A DNA stretch of 64,000 bases. It comes from Hyalella azteca. Its lineage: Eukaryota > Arthropoda > Malacostraca > Amphipoda > Hyalellidae. This document shows, one piece after another, positions 10,500 through 21,820 of the stretch. The position numbers were made by a program, and so were the translations under genes. The stretch lies in assembly GCF_000764305.2 (NCBI RefSeq), contig NW_025933246.1:1-64000 (forward strand), written 5' to 3'. Within the stretch, counting starts at the first letter, position 1, and the number at the start of each line of letters is the position of its first letter. Below the pieces are notes generated by a model, which had not been told where the DNA came from, searched no databases, and worked only from the letters and a program-made list of their open reading frames with translations.

Positions 10500-10629
10500 C
10501 AACTACTGTTCAAAGCGCGCGGTCTCGAGCTATTGCTTACAAACGTAGTGTGAACGGTTGTGCGCGGTGAGGCACTGCAGCAAACGACTCAAAGCGCATG
10601 TCGTTGCCACTAGTGTGAACGGGCCTTAA
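10500..10629. mobile_element. Harbinger-like or MITE terminus
   Basis: A GC-rich stretch with AGTGTGAACGG repeated twice ends with GTGTGAACGGGCCTTAAG, resembling inverted ends of Harbinger-type MITEs. The left end could lie near 9540-9600, where AAAGCGCATGTAGAGGCGCT is related, but a clean TIR pair was not demonstrated. Confidence 0.4.
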
Positions 10630-10799
10630 GGCGGCTATGGCGAGCCTCCGGCGCCCCTGAATGGAGTTTGGATTTCGACTGGGTATCACCGGTCGCGACT
10701 CAAAATTGTATCGCCAGTCGCGACTCAGAATTTTAACTGGGTAAAGAAGATTCCTTTGAAATCCAGGAAGATATTTTCAAGAATCAGCTCTAGGATTTC

Positions 10800-11310
10800 C
10801 CTGAATAGTGTTGATATAGTACTGGCTTTTTCACAACTAAGCAATAGTTTTCAAACACTATATGTCCACGACCAAGCAATAGCTTTGAAACACTAAATTT
10901 TCCACGACTAAGCAATAGTGTTGATACACTAGTTTTTCACGACTATGCGATAGCGTTGCTATACTAGCTTTTCTATGACCAAGTAATAGTATTATATAAT
11001 AGCTTTTTCAAGACTAAGCAATAGTGGTGATATACCAGCTTTTTCACGATTAAGCAATAGTGGTGATATACTAGCTTTTTCACGCCTTAGCATTAGTGTG
11101 GATTTACTAGCTTTTCCTCGACTAAGGAATATTGTTGATATGCTAGCTTTTCCACGACTAAGCAATAATGTTGATATGCTAGCCTTTCCACGATTAAGAA
11201 AAATTGTTGATATACTGGCTTTTCAACAACCAAGCAATAGTGTTGATTTACTAGCCTTTTCACCACTAAGCAATAGTGTTGAAAACTAGCTTTTCGACGA
11301 CCAAGAAACA
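10800..11310. repeat. Minisatellite, unit about 37-38 bp, about 13 copies
   Basis: Diverged copies centred on CACGACTAAGCAATAGTGTT and GATATACTAGCTTTT follow each other head to tail. Drift between copies is substantial, so the array is old. Confidence 0.9.
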
Positions 11311-11326
11311 GTTGATGTCCTAACTT

Positions 11327-11424
11327 TTGGTGCTGCACGCTGGTGTGGTTGTGGTGCTGCACGCTGGTGTGGTTGTGGCGCTGCACGCTGGTGTGGTTGT
11401 GGTGCTGCACGCTGGTGTGGTACT
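11327..11424. repeat. Minisatellite, 24-bp unit, 4 copies
   Basis: Near-identical tandem copies of a unit containing GCTGCACGCTGGTGTGGTTG. The 24-base period keeps frames open, giving spurious ORFs. Confidence 0.92.
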
Positions 11425-11555
11425 GCCAGCAACTCGGTTTACGTCCCGCCTCTACCAGCAACTCGGTTTACGTCCCGCCTCTAACAGCAACTCTGTTTAC
11501 GTCCCGCCTCTACCAGCAACTCTGTCCACGTCCCGCATTTACCAGCAACTCTAGT
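11425..11555. repeat. Minisatellite, about 29-30 bp unit, shared with 22008-22067
   Basis: Tandem copies of a unit containing CAGCAACTCTGTTTACGTCC. The same unit occurs at 22008-22067, also near the 27-bp array. Confidence 0.9.
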
Positions 11556-12229
11556 TGATCTGCAGAACCGTATCACTGCTACGGTGCACTCAGTAACAGA
11601 AGATATGCTTTCTCGTGTGTGGGACGAGTTTGGCTAACGTTTAGATGTCTGCCCTGAAGCGCAAGGGGGACATTTGAATATTTTTATATATTTAAAAATA
11701 AAGCTTTTTCTTTCCATCAGTGCATAAATTATTAATTTTTAATATATACTTAAGTAAAAAACGTATTTATTACATTGGTTTTAGCCTGTAGAATAACCCT
11801 GTATTACCTTAAAATAAAAATAAATTTAATGACTGCATAACCCATTACGATCACTAATTAACTCGCGTACAGGGCAATATAATCCATTCAAGTGTTGCGT
11901 TCTGGTAAATGTAAATAGTTTGATTATATTGGTATCGGATAGTCGGTGCCTGGGACTGATACTGAAGGATACTTTGTAATGTTCGTCACTGACTTTTGTG
12001 GTGCGTGGTTCTAGTGATGTGGAAAAGGAACTACGGAAACCCTTCTGGTGGGAGAGGCTGGCGATATGGGTTCCGAGTCTTATACAAATCAACTTCAGTT
12101 GAGCCTTGTTGGTCAGTGCCAGGTTGTGTTGTGGGATGTTTGTACTTTGACTATATCAACGAATGTTTGGTTTGTTCTGTTCTGGATTGTCTCGCTCTGC
12201 TGTAATTTGGTCTATCTTTTTTGTTTTCG
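11556..12229. other. No gene seen
   Basis: Unassigned sequence between two minisatellites. Short frames exist on both strands but none shows recognisable protein features. Confidence 0.4.
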
Positions 12230-12440
12230 ATTAGGACAGCGTCCTGCAAGTGTACGATTAGAACATGCAGCGTCCTGCAAGTGTGCGATTATGACAGCGT
12301 TCGGCAGGTGTACGATTAGGACAGCGTCCTGCAAGCATATGATTAGGACAGCGTCCTGCAAGTGTACGATTAGGACATCGTCCTGCAAGTGTGCGATGGT
12401 CGTGAACTCGTCTTTCCTCAACGTCAACTAAAAACCCCGT
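12230..12440. repeat. Minisatellite, 27-bp unit, about 7 copies, plus conserved 3' flank
   Basis: Tandem units of the type GGACAGCGTCCTGCAAGTGT plus ACGATTA. The unit and the following flank (CTTTCCTCAACGTCAACTAA) match the array at 22090-22560, so both derive from one duplicated locus. Confidence 0.9.
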
Positions 12441-12505
12441 ACACGACGACTATTTCCATTTCCGGGCCGTCGATCGATCCCCGTCAGGGACTTGCCTCCC
12501 CCCAG

Positions 12506-12571
12506 GGTCCTACACCAGGCACGCCCTCTGACATAACATTTAAGCTGGAATACATCGGACTCAGGATTTAA
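12506..12571 (+). CDS. Candidate terminal exon, CUB-like C-terminus
   Basis: A pyrimidine-rich acceptor (TTGCCTCCCCCCAG, ending 12505) precedes a 22-codon frame including stop that ends SDITFKLEYIGLRI and TAA (12569-12571). An AATAAA poly(A) signal overlaps the stop at 12571-12576. The ending resembles the last strands of a CUB domain, as does the exon at 25182, and it lies just downstream of the minisatellite family found inside the 15-25 kb gene. It may therefore be the 3' end of a paralogous upstream gene. No upstream exons were identified, so this is a candidate only. Confidence 0.3.
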   Translation, partial: GPTPGTPSDITFKLEYIGLRI

Positions 12572-12576
12572 ATAAA

Positions 12577-12999
12577 GGATGTATGAGAGCGCTCTGGGCT
12601 ATTCAGCCACATGGTTATGATAAAACTATTTTAAACAAGTCTTGCGTACGTAAGTTTTGATAATGCCTAAAATCGTACAACTTACACATTACCTAAATTC
12701 ATGTTCGTGAGTACAAAGAGTAATCCGTACTTTGCGATATTTTGATAATCCAGCCCCAGACCATCAAACGCATGCAACCTGCCGTTCGGTTCAACATTTT
12801 CCATCAAGCTCGTTGCGTTCAAGGAAAGATACAAAATTCCATGAGATGTTTTGAAAAGAGATTCGAGCTATCAAGATTAGAAGAGCAATTTTTAATAAAT
12901 AAGAGATACGAGCTGTTAAAAAGCTATTTCTCGTAAAAATTGTTTGATTTTATTAAAATGTGTAGTAAGTTATAGCAGTTTTTCATCCGATACACCGAA
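12577..12999. other. No gene seen
   Basis: AT-rich spacer between the candidate terminal exon and inverted-repeat arm 1; no recognisable feature. Confidence 0.4.
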
Positions 13000-13263
13000 C
13001 AGGTTGCTTTAAATATTATCTTAGTCTCAAACCTTAGGTCTTCACTTACAGCGGTCAGAAGAATGTGTCCCTTATTTTGTGAAAAAATTACTCCAAACGC
13101 AATAAATTTAAGAGGTGAATATTTTCCACCACATTGAGCCTGCAACTCAACTTCCAAATGGCGTTGCAATAGACATATAATTTTTATTATTAATATAATA
13201 ATAATCTTAGTAATCATAATCATAATCTTAGTTAAGAACTACACGTCTGAATAGAGTCGACGG

Positions 13264-13460
13264 ATGAAAAGAAATTCAAGTTTTCATAATATCCAGAGTA
13301 TGTTTTTCGGACGTAACAGCCCCAGGCCACGCTGGAGCGCCACCTCTGTGTTCTGCCGCCCTCAGCCCCGGCAGGCAAGTCGTCCTCGCCGACATTGTTC
13401 CCGGGGGCCAGTCTGTTATTACCACACATTCAAATGCTCACAATTATGTCTATTTAGAGT
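13264..13460. repeat. GC-rich conserved block in both arms
   Basis: A block around CCAGGCCACGCTGGAGCGCC is nearly identical in both arms and open in one frame on each strand. A related block (AGGCCACGCTCATGCGCCGC) occurs at about 43130-43170 outside the arms, so it is more likely a dispersed repeat than a gene. Confidence 0.5.
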
Positions 13461-15489
13461 ATGTTTAGTTATCAAATGTTTGTGCGCAGAAGCAACTTAT
13501 TGAGAACCCAACAACAATGGCCACGAAAAGTCCTGGTGATCCCCGTCAACTACATTTAGACGCGCTCTCGTAGGTCTCTGTTCGTTGTTAACAGAAAATA
13601 AAATCCCGTCAAAACTTGTTCGTCAACGTTGAGTTTATTGTGTCTAGCAATAGAATAAACGAAGAGAAAATAAGGATATTTTAAGCACGAAAGCTATTCA
13701 AAATATTCATATTGCGTCAGTTCAGAGGAAATATGACACGTGTCTTAACGCTTCTCGGGTCAGCAATCGGACCAAAAAAGTCCTCGTTTGTCGGATCGAT
13801 GCGTTGCGTTGGGTGACTCATCAAACAGGTGGCACGGCGTCAAAAAGGTGCGTGTGTTTGACACGTGTGATGGCCAAAAAAGAAGTCTGGGGTTACCTGT
13901 CCTGAAGTGGGCGATTGTCACTTTCACTACGGAGCATTTGCTGTTTGGACCTAGAGGTGCAAACATCTTTTAACATATTCTTCTTTTTGTTGGTTTATAC
14001 ATTTGAAATCTACCACTTAGAAACTTACTGATCGAATTTATAGTGCTGATTTAAGTTGGAAGGTAAGTCATTTGAGACACCATCTCACTGTAAAAATTGT
14101 AAAAATTAGTTTCCGAGCTCTTCAATAACTAAAATCCGTGTATTATTTATGTACTTGAATTTATATTATATCGAAGTCTTCATCTCCAACGCATATCATC
14201 AGTACCAAAATACTATATATATTTGTAATTTAAGATGCATTTATTCCCGTTCCCTGCAACGCTGTCACGTTCGCCTGAATTTGCTTTCCAATTCGCCTGA
14301 CCAATCGTAATTTGCGACAGTCAGAGTATGGCCAGAGTAGCTGTAGACTCGCCTGTCTATACAATAGTGTTACGTCATGAGAAATGGCACGATACTGAAC
14401 AATTTATTTCCGAAAATCTTCAGTGGTAGATCGCACTTATGAAATTGAACCTTTTCCTGAATTCATTTAAGTCTGATTATCGAGCGGGAGTGAGCGGGGG
14501 GTGTGCTATATATATAAGGCTAAGAAGAGTTACAATTGTGCCTCTGAAGAATAATTATGGTTTATCGGAGATGACCAGGGCTTACTCCAACTGCCTGCTA
14601 TATATTTAAATTTAGAGTCTTGATCGGTGCCGGTCGTCACAGACACACTCGGTTCGAGAGGCTATCTACAGAGAAATCGAGCGTGGATAAATTTTGGCTA
14701 AATTAGACCGTTTTTACAACACTTTTATATAACTTCACTTCATGTTTGTTTGTTTGTCTGCTACAAATCTTACAATCGATATTTAACACACTTCTATTTG
14801 TCCAATCGATCGGAATTTTGCACAACTGCGTAAGGTCGGTGACAATGCATGAAGCAATTGACAGAATAAAGAATTTAATAAAGTCAGTGTCAATGCATGA
14901 ATCAATAGACAAAAGTACTAATTTAGAAAATTAAATTTTTTAAATATTAAAGAAAAAATTATAATCAATTTTTAAATAGTTAACAATGAAGTAAAAAATC
15001 ATTGTACATGTGTAACATCGGAGCCACTGCTCTTTTTAGAAGTGTTGTCTTCAAAATGTAATTTTTAAACGCATATTCTTATAATAATATACTCGATGTT
15101 GCCTGTCAAAATTGAAGCATTAGCTATGTGCGCTAATAAAATCAGACTCCTGACTGAGAAATCTCCTATGCTCTCCTAACCTTCAATTTTGCAAACGAAT
15201 TGGCTTTACGCGACCTTTTCTTCGTACGACCTCGGGCGCCTGGTGCTGATCAGGCAGCTACTGTGTCTGCTCATTGAACGCATTTTGTTCAACGCCACTC
15301 CTTCGTTGCGACTGCCATTCTGCAGCAAAATATGCATGTCCACACTTCGGATGGACTTTACATACAGCCCGCCTACTTGGCCAACTCTTTACCAAAGCTG
15401 CCGCTCCTACTTTACTGAAATCCATGACCTCTAATCTACGGACGCTTCTCATATCTTTTCCAGTGACCGCAACGAGCGACAACTTGACG

Positions 15490-15543
15490 ATGACGTTGGT
15501 GCTACTCGCGCTGTCGCTGGCCTGCGCGCGCTTCAGTCTCACC
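15490..15543 (+). CDS. Exon 1 (signal peptide) of candidate secreted PAN/CUB gene
   Basis: ATG at 15490 opens an 18-codon frame MTLVLLALSLACARFSLT that runs straight into a consensus donor GTAAGT (15544), phase 0. The hydrophobic LVLLALSLACA core is a typical secretion signal. Arm 2 holds the same exon at 59957-59904 with four amino-acid changes, reading frame and donor intact, which supports coding function. The next phase-0 acceptor with coding sequence behind it is at 21368. If that junction is right, intron 1 is about 5.8 kb and contains the 1.3-kb insert, a minisatellite and a gypsy remnant. The start is chosen because no earlier in-frame ATG fits the signal-peptide pattern. Expression was not testable. 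Confidence 0.62.
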
Positions 15544-15865
15544 GTAAGTATTAACATCGAGTATACGTTATACCTTCAATATTCTGAACAAATACAAGTA
15601 TTTCCTTTGGTAATTTTTGAACTGATTTCTGTGAAGAGGCAGGCGTGAGTTTTCAAGGCAGGCAGATAGAGTTAAGTAACATTCTGAACTTGAATAACAT
15701 GCTTCCTATCATACTTTTGCAGCACATTTAATTCTGGGATTAAACTGGAATTTTGTAACAATGATAAAGTGTTGACGTTACGTCGGGTACCTGGAGTGCA
15801 ACAATTTAACTCACAGCTCAAGGCCTTATATGTTGAACATATTTGCCGCCTTCGCGTATGTATGA

Positions 15866-17207
15866 TTAGAACAAGAAAAAAAATCAAGAGTACTTTCTAT
15901 AAAATCATATATTTTAAAGTTGGACACTTGGAGTAATCATTACTCCACCAATTTTACATTACGTTCAGGTTCAAGATATTCATTACTTATATTTTTGTCA
16001 GGTTGACGCCGAGTGGCGCTTGATAGGCGCGTTTGAAAAGGTTCTCTTTTGAAAAGGTTACGGCAAAAATAGTACAAAGAGAGGGTTGTAATGATACACT
16101 GATACATTTCATATTAAATTGAAAAATTCAAGTTCACATCCTACGTTAACAAAAATCTCTAGTACTTGACAGAGGTAATCTGAACACAATCAAAAGTCCA
16201 AAACCTATCAGTTTAAATCATTAAAATTATCTAATTTTACCGGAAAAAGCGTGTGATCCGTTGCAGTTCCAATGCGTCCGACAGCTGTAAACGACCGTCA
16301 CTTGCGCACACGTTCGCGGCCGTAGATTCAGCGACCGTACCGCAGCTGTTGCCGCGCGTTTGTAGCCGTATTCCAAGTGGTCGTACTGCCGCTTTAGCCG
16401 CGCGTCCTCGCGATCGCTGTTCTTCATAACCGTCGTGTCTTGCTGATATTGATGCCCTGTGGCCAGTCTGGCCGTAGGTTGTTTTACAACGGCCGTACTT
16501 CAGAATAGTGGCGTAGTCTTCATCGTCGATGATGTTACTTCAGGCTCAAAGCGGTGCTTCGGCGGTTGAAGATGACTGTGACCGTACCGCTTCTTCTAAT
16601 GCGAATAGTGACCGTCTCGTATTGATGACCGTACTGAAGATAATTCCTGGTGTAGAGCTCGGTGCTTGAAAACTTGAGTCTTCCCATTGCCGACCTCATA
16701 ATTGTATAACGTCTCGTGGCCTCTCGCATAGCCTCACGACCGAGTAGCAGCCGTACCGTTGATGTCGATCGTACTTTGTAGATTTTAGACATGCTTACAG
16801 AACTCGCAGCTGCCTCGATAAGTCCGGGTTTCTAGCGACCGTCAATGTTCGAAAATGGCAACACCGCCGGCCTCACGGCCGCGGCCGTTACGTTCGCTGA
16901 CTGCAGACCGTGCTAGCGTGAGGGTCACCTCCGTAGGACCAACCTTTGGCACGAATTTTAAGGTCCTTATATACGCTAGTGTCGCGCACAGTTAAGCCTA
17001 TAACCTCGAAGTGACGCCACATTCCTCGACTGGAATGTCCCTCGCGCTGAGCTCGCCAACGTTCAATGTAAACTAACTCCTTCCCACGGTCTCGAAACAA
17101 CCGCGCCTTACACACTTGCTATATCGCATCTACCGGCATTCTTAACACCTACGCATAATACATGTTCAAAATTACCCATGTTCAATATTACCTACTTTAT
17201 TCATTTC
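15866..17207. other. 1.3-kb arm-1-specific segment rich in GACCGTAC motifs
   Basis: This segment is absent from arm 2, where the flanks (TTCGCGTAT and ATTGAGTTCA) are adjacent apart from a few bases. Its centre, 16260-16930, is GC-rich and packed with variants of GACCGTAC, GCCGTA and their complements at irregular spacing, unlike the minisatellites. It could be an insertion in arm 1 or a deletion from arm 2. Two minus-strand frames of 66 and 85 codons cross it but look like by-products of the motif composition. Confidence 0.55.
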
Positions 17208-17811
17208 CATTGAGTTCAACAGGAGTTTAGTAGCACACATACTATGAGAGACTTTGGCTAGTCAGCACTTTCTTGACAATATTATTATGCTATGGTTTTT
17301 AAATATATATCGCAATGTCATGTTATGTCAGAGCAAAATTATTATTAAAAAAAGAAAATGTTGTAATAATATTTTTTTGCGGTTGAGAATGTAGTCAAGA
17401 GAAGTCTGAATTATTAGGAAAGCCAACTGGCTGATGGCGAGGACATAAAGCAGGAGTATAAAATACGATTCCTAAATATCTAAAAATTAGTGTATTTTTC
17501 TGACGAGAATTAGCAGTAATTACCAGTGACGCGTCTAAAATATTGTTTAATATTTTTACTAATTTGATCAGATGAGACGATCTAAGTGATGATATTGAGC
17601 ATTGCATTGTCATGCTTCTCGAGCCGGAAAATTAATCTTGAAGTAGCCGCATCAGCTCTAACTAGCGAAAAAATCATAGAGATCAATTTTAGTGGTAGTC
17701 AAGTCATTTCCGATAAAAATTCTGCTTGTTTCAGGTCGCTCTACAGGTGGGTCAGAGAGATCAGCTTTACGGATAGAATCGGACTCATTAAGAATCGTGA
17801 GGAAACCAAGT

Positions 17812-17937
17812 AAAGTCCTCCTAAAAGTCAAGTGAAGTCCTAAAAGTCAAGTGAAGTCCTCCTAAAAGTCAAGTGAAGTCCTCCTAAAAGTCAAGTGAAG
17901 TCCTCCTAAAGTCAAGTAAAGTCCTAAAAGTCCACCT
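17812..17937. repeat. Minisatellite, about 22-bp unit, short array (arm 1)
   Basis: About six copies of CCTAAAAGTCAAGTGAAGTC with CT variation. This is the inverse of the much longer array at 58264-58974 and marks the inner edge of arm 1. Confidence 0.92.
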
Positions 17938-18199
17938 CTTAGCACGAGGGCTGTAGTCCCCTGACGGTCTCTTTGTGTGCTACGTCACTCGGGTGTCCGG
18001 AGGCCGAGTCTGCAAATGTTCAATTTGCGGCAACATCAGAAGCCGCTGCTTATTACAATGATTTACTTGGTCGTGGAATTGAAATAAAACTTACCTTAGA
18101 ATTTCTAAATTTCTCATAATATTTTGCATATTTTTCTGTACAACGTACCCTGAAATATTACCGCTGACTTTGTCTCTTGGCTTCACGACGCATTTTGCC

Positions 18200-18360
18200 G
18201 AATGCAATAACCCCATGTGAATGTAATGAATGCAATGACACCATATGAATGCAATGAATGCAATGACCTCATATGAATGCAATGAATGCAATAACCCCAT
18301 GTGAATGCAATGAATGCAATGATCCCATATTAATGGGATCATTGCAATAACCCTATATGC
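18200..18360. repeat. Minisatellite, about 33-bp unit, about 5 copies
   Basis: Tandem copies containing CATATGAATGCAATGAATGC. The final copy is followed by a small inverted segment (CCCATATTAATGGGATC). Confidence 0.88.
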
Positions 18361-18440
18361 AAAACGAAACGTAAAGTCATTTGCAACTAAAAAATAAATT
18401 ATAAGATGCATTGAAAATACGATATTTTAGTCTACATCGT

Positions 18441-18488
18441 TTTTTTTTTTTTTTTTTTTTTTTCCTTTTTTTTTTTTTTTTTTTTTTT
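18441..18488. repeat. Poly(T) tract, about 48 bp
   Basis: A T run broken by two C and one later G. It could be the poly(A) tail of a minus-strand retrocopy, but no retrocopy was recognised next to it. Confidence 0.85.
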
Positions 18489-18944
18489 GTGCCGTAGTAT
18501 TATGTTGTTTTAGAGATGAATGGATCTTTTGCGGTCGATAAATTTTAATCGCGAGGACAGAAATCACAGAATTTTCAATTATGGCCTCAAGTTTTTCTGA
18601 GGGCCTATAAAGTTTTAGGCCTAGTTATTAATGAGGTATTATTTGCATGCTTTATTAGTCATGAAGCATTGTGTTCAGGCCTAATGTCTTTCCTGTCTCT
18701 AATTTCCATCGCCGATGCGAAAAACCGGTTGACATACCATCGCCGAATCGTTTGTAATGGTTGACATGTCCAGTGTATACATCAGAATCTGAAACTCGAT
18801 TAATTTTCGCCTTAAAATACTCATCGTAGCAGACTCTTTGTTTTTGTGCGGTGTAGGTAATAACAGGCGACTTACAAGTAATGAGTCGTAGTCTAGCCCG
18901 TACACCAATTTCAACTTCGACATATTCTACTTTTGAAGAACGCA

Positions 18945-20300
18945 CAGCAATTCTATCTATTTATTAGTTCCTCTGGCTGTTTCATAACCAGCATGCTTGA
19001 CAATAGGAAAAGGACCAAAATTAAATACAATAAAATTCACCAATGGAGGCAGGAGCTAGCCTCGTTTACATACACCGTGCAGTATTGGCTCCAGAAAGAA
19101 AACGTGGCTCCAGATGCTATAAGTCGAGCTTCGTATTGCGCCACTTCCCTTCAAACATCCAATTCAACTTCGACATTCACAATGGATTGTGTCATCCTAT
19201 AATGACAAGGCTTTTGAACTTCGTTCGATCTGAAAACTTACCATTCTCAACAGAGGATGCCAGGAGAGTTTGCTCAACGTGCAGTGTGTGCGGTGTTAAA
19301 ACCTCGTTTCTACCGACCGCCCGAAGGGACTCTTGTTTGTGCAACTCAACCAATGGAACGACTGAGCCTTGATTTTAAAGGACCTCTGCCTTCCGCCTCA
19401 TGCAAAACTTATATGCTCACGGTGATTGCCAAAATTTCCGCGCTTACCATTTGCTTACCCTTGCCCTGACATGTCTACAAGAACGGTAATAAAGTGCCTA
19501 GAATCACTGTTCGCACTTTTCGGCATGCTCGGCTACATTCATTCTGACAGAGGAACATCATTCATGCCTTAAGAACTCAAGGTATATCTAACCCAGAAGG
19601 GAGTCGCGACAAGTCGGACAACTCCCTATCATATTATCGAGAATGCGCAATGTGAACGATACAACGGGATCATTTGGAAAGCTGCGACGATCAATATTAT
19701 TGCTCTGAGACTAGAGGCTCTCGATCTTCCTGTTAAGCATTGGGAATCGGTATTACTGGACGCATTACACTCGGTGAGGTCTCTGCTATCAACCGCCACT
19801 AACAGTACTTTGCATGAGAGTTTATTCACGTTTCAAATACGCTCAACTCACGGACCTTCCCGCCCTTCCTGGCTGATGACTCCCGAGCCGGTTCTGCTCC
19901 GCCGGTACGTTCGCAACAATGAAATCGAACCATTTGTTGATGAAGTAGACTTGATTGCTTGTAATCCCACCTTCGCCCATTTGAAATATCGAGACGGGTG
20001 GGAGTCAACGGTGTCGGTGCAGGAACTAGCTCCATGTCCTCAAAAATCACCACATGAGCAACCATATCTTCAACGGAAAACGGAAACTGCTGCGACCGGC
20101 TTGAGACGACTTCACGTAGTCATGCTACAGGATCCCGTTCCTAGGTTGCTGGGCCGTCACTACAGCCTGCGCTGCCGCAGGATGTTGAAGAGCCACAACC
20201 AGAGTCTTCGGAGCCCGAGCAGCCGGAAGAGAGGCCTCTTTTCCCCCATAATCCGAAAGTCAACACGTTCACGAAAGCCTTATGGGCGTTATGGCTATGA
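18945..20300 (+). pseudogene. Ty3/gypsy pol relic (RNase H end, integrase)
   Basis: In order on the plus strand: the end of an RNase H domain (KENVAPDAISRA, about 19098), a zinc-binding region with CSTCSVC and RPPEGTLV, the integrase core with LDFKGPLP and HSDRGTSF, NAQCERYNG near 19640, and a C-terminal region with LRRYVRNNEIEP in the long frame 19774-20304. These are hallmarks of gypsy-group pol. Stops and frame changes separate the pieces, and the protease and most RT are missing upstream. It lies within intron 1 of the candidate secreted gene, in the same orientation. Confidence 0.85.
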
Positions 20301-20412
20301 ATAGACTGAATGAGGAATAAATAAATATCCCTTCTGTACTGATGCTAACATGTCACGAAATATTGGATTGTACGACTATGAGATAGATTAATGATTGTAG
20401 CAACAAATTTTG

Positions 20413-20424
20413 GGAGAAAAGAAT
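20413..20424 (+). other. Polypurine tract and start of gypsy 3' LTR
   Basis: GGGAGAAAAGAA, a purine run, is directly followed at 20424 by TGTCGTTATAAAGGACTAG, the usual PPT-then-TG arrangement at the start of a 3' LTR. The LTR end was not found; it may run towards 20650. Confidence 0.55.
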
Positions 20425-20745
20425 GTCGTTATAAAGGACTAGTGCGTCACTTCATGTAGCCAGCTGTAATGTGGTCTGGCTCCGACGTGTGTTGTCAGTC
20501 CCTATATTATGGTCAGTACGAATTGCCTTGGCCCCTGCTATTCTACGATGTCATTGCAACGTTCCTTACCTTTACAAATCCTAGTTGTTCGCTATAAAAT
20601 ATTTCTTCTATTACAGTTATGATATAATGTTCCGTGTTGCGTTTATATTTATTTTACATTAGTTGGCATTCTTCCAGGTAAGTGGACATTTGTTGAGAAA
20701 AGCTTGGATTGCCCAAGTTTATTCGATCCTTGATCCCTCAACAAC

Positions 20746-21081
20746 ATGCACACATCGCTCCTAGTTCTAGGTCCCAGGATCACATTTCTCAGAGAACACA
20801 ATTGTACGCCTTATTGTCCGTACAAAAAAATAGAAGCTGGTGCTTTTAATTTTGGAAAGCTGATTAAATTCCACGATCACTTGACTTCCTCTCATCGACA
20901 CCAGGAGCCGATGCCCCTCTTGCCTGACTTGGGGTCGGGAGACAAGACATGTGGGGCAAGCCCCTCTGCCGGACAACCTCAAACCAAGGGCATCTTCCGG
21001 ACCCTGGAACTGCCCTCCGCCTCGGGAGCTCCCGTGGTGAGACGGCATCTCGGGACTCTGAGTATTCTAAACAAATTATGA
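20746..21081. other. Unassigned open stretch
   Basis: A frame of 111 codons is open on the plus strand and an overlapping one of 93 codons on the minus strand. The 20900-21050 part is GC-rich but shows no recognisable domain or clear splice pair. It lies in the interval proposed as intron 1, so an unrecognised exon here is possible. Confidence 0.25.
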
Positions 21082-21368
21082 ATAAAGTGCATTATGTTGA
21101 AACCATGATGCATTCCACACAATATTAAGAACTAAACTGTATATGACTGTGCGTATATTCCATTGTAATTTCTTCACCCAGAATCCACTTTTCCATGAAT
21201 GAGAATTTGTGACCAACATAGCGAGTTATCTGTGAGAAAATGCTCCTTTGAACACTGAGCTGCACGTTATTTTTTCATGACAACAGTTCGCTTTTGTTTA
21301 AATGGCCTATGCAACGTGAACATGTGTGTATTCATTAGTTAACATGTAGATATCCATTTATCTTCCAG

Positions 21369-21513
21369 GTCTATGAACTTGAATTTTACCCAACCAACAA
21401 CAAACTTAATACTCTTCGGTACATTTATTCCTTCGGTGCTGACTTCCCCGAAACAATCGCCACAATTGATGCCACGAAATTCGAGGACTGCGCCAGAAAG
21501 GCGGCACTGGCAG
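21369..21513 (+). CDS. Exon 2, PAN/apple-like part of candidate secreted gene
   Basis: The acceptor TTTATCTTCCAG (ending 21368) starts a frame reading VYELEFYPTNNKLNTLRYIY, then TKFEDCARKAALAG, and ends at donor CAG/GTAATC (21514). It enters in phase 0, matching exon 1, and leaves in phase 1. With exon 3 it gives FEDCARKAALAG...GFVFYDTSCYEL, the Cys, Gly-Phe-x-Phe/Tyr, Cys layout of PAN/apple domains, one cysteine fewer than the classic motif. PAN domains bind proteins or carbohydrates outside the cell. The longer flanking frame is in a different reading register and is not the gene. Confidence 0.6.
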
Positions 21514-21688
21514 GTAATCCCGCAATATCATTTTCACACGATGAATAATTCCGCTCTGTCCATGAATTACGCACGAATGCAATTATATTCATACATTCCA
21601 AACCTATAACAAATGCCAAATGTTACAGAAGTGGATGAGTCTTGTCTTATCCGTTCCAGCCTCATGCTAAATTTGCTGTTGTTCGCAG

Positions 21689-21820
21689 ACGTGGCTGGCT
21701 TCGTGTTCTATGATACAAGCTGCTATGAGTTACCTAAGCCGAGGGCGAGCATATGCTCATGTACCCTCGGCGATTTCTTCGAATCAGGAGAGTACTACAA
21801 ACAGCAATACCTCCACACTG
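21689..21820 (+). CDS. Exon 3, end of PAN-like segment
   Basis: The acceptor GCTGTTGTTCGCAG (ending 21688) leads in phase 1 into GFVFYDTSCYELPKP and a cysteine-bearing ICSCTLGDFFES segment. A donor CACTG/GTGATA at 21821 leaves in phase 1, matching exon 4. If that donor is unused, the frame runs to a TGA at 21868-21870 and could end a shorter secreted protein. Both outcomes are compatible with the sequence. The exon has clear amino-acid composition and is flanked by AT-rich intron-like DNA. Confidence 0.6.

Larger units (their letters stand above)
13000..17937 (+). repeat. Large inverted repeat, arm 1
   Basis: This region matches 58264-62345 in reverse orientation block by block: the GGTCTTCACTTACAGCGGTC edge, the GC-rich TTCGGACGTAACAGCCCCAG block, the ACCAAAAAAGTCCTCGTTTG block, the signal-peptide exon region, the GTCTCATCTGATCAAATTAG-complement region and the 22-bp minisatellite. 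Arm 1 carries about 1.3 kb extra at 15866-17207 and an extra 85 bp near 13800-13885; arm 2 carries a palindromic insert. Divergence by eye is roughly 10%, so this is a real duplication rather than a simple assembly echo. Confidence 0.9.

Noticed and set aside
13232..13503. Conserved ORFs on both strands, also found in arm 2 at 61874-62139
   Set aside because: Both strands are open over the same block and a related fragment is at 43.1 kb, so it is probably a GC-rich dispersed repeat.
15258..15648. Long ORFs on both strands around the signal-peptide exon
   Set aside because: The register with a signal peptide, a consensus donor and preservation in arm 2 is the short exon 15490-15543; the longer plus frame simply reads through the donor and the minus frame is its shadow.
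18441..18488. Processed-pseudogene tail
   Set aside because: A poly(T) tract alone, with no recognisable retrocopied gene beside it.
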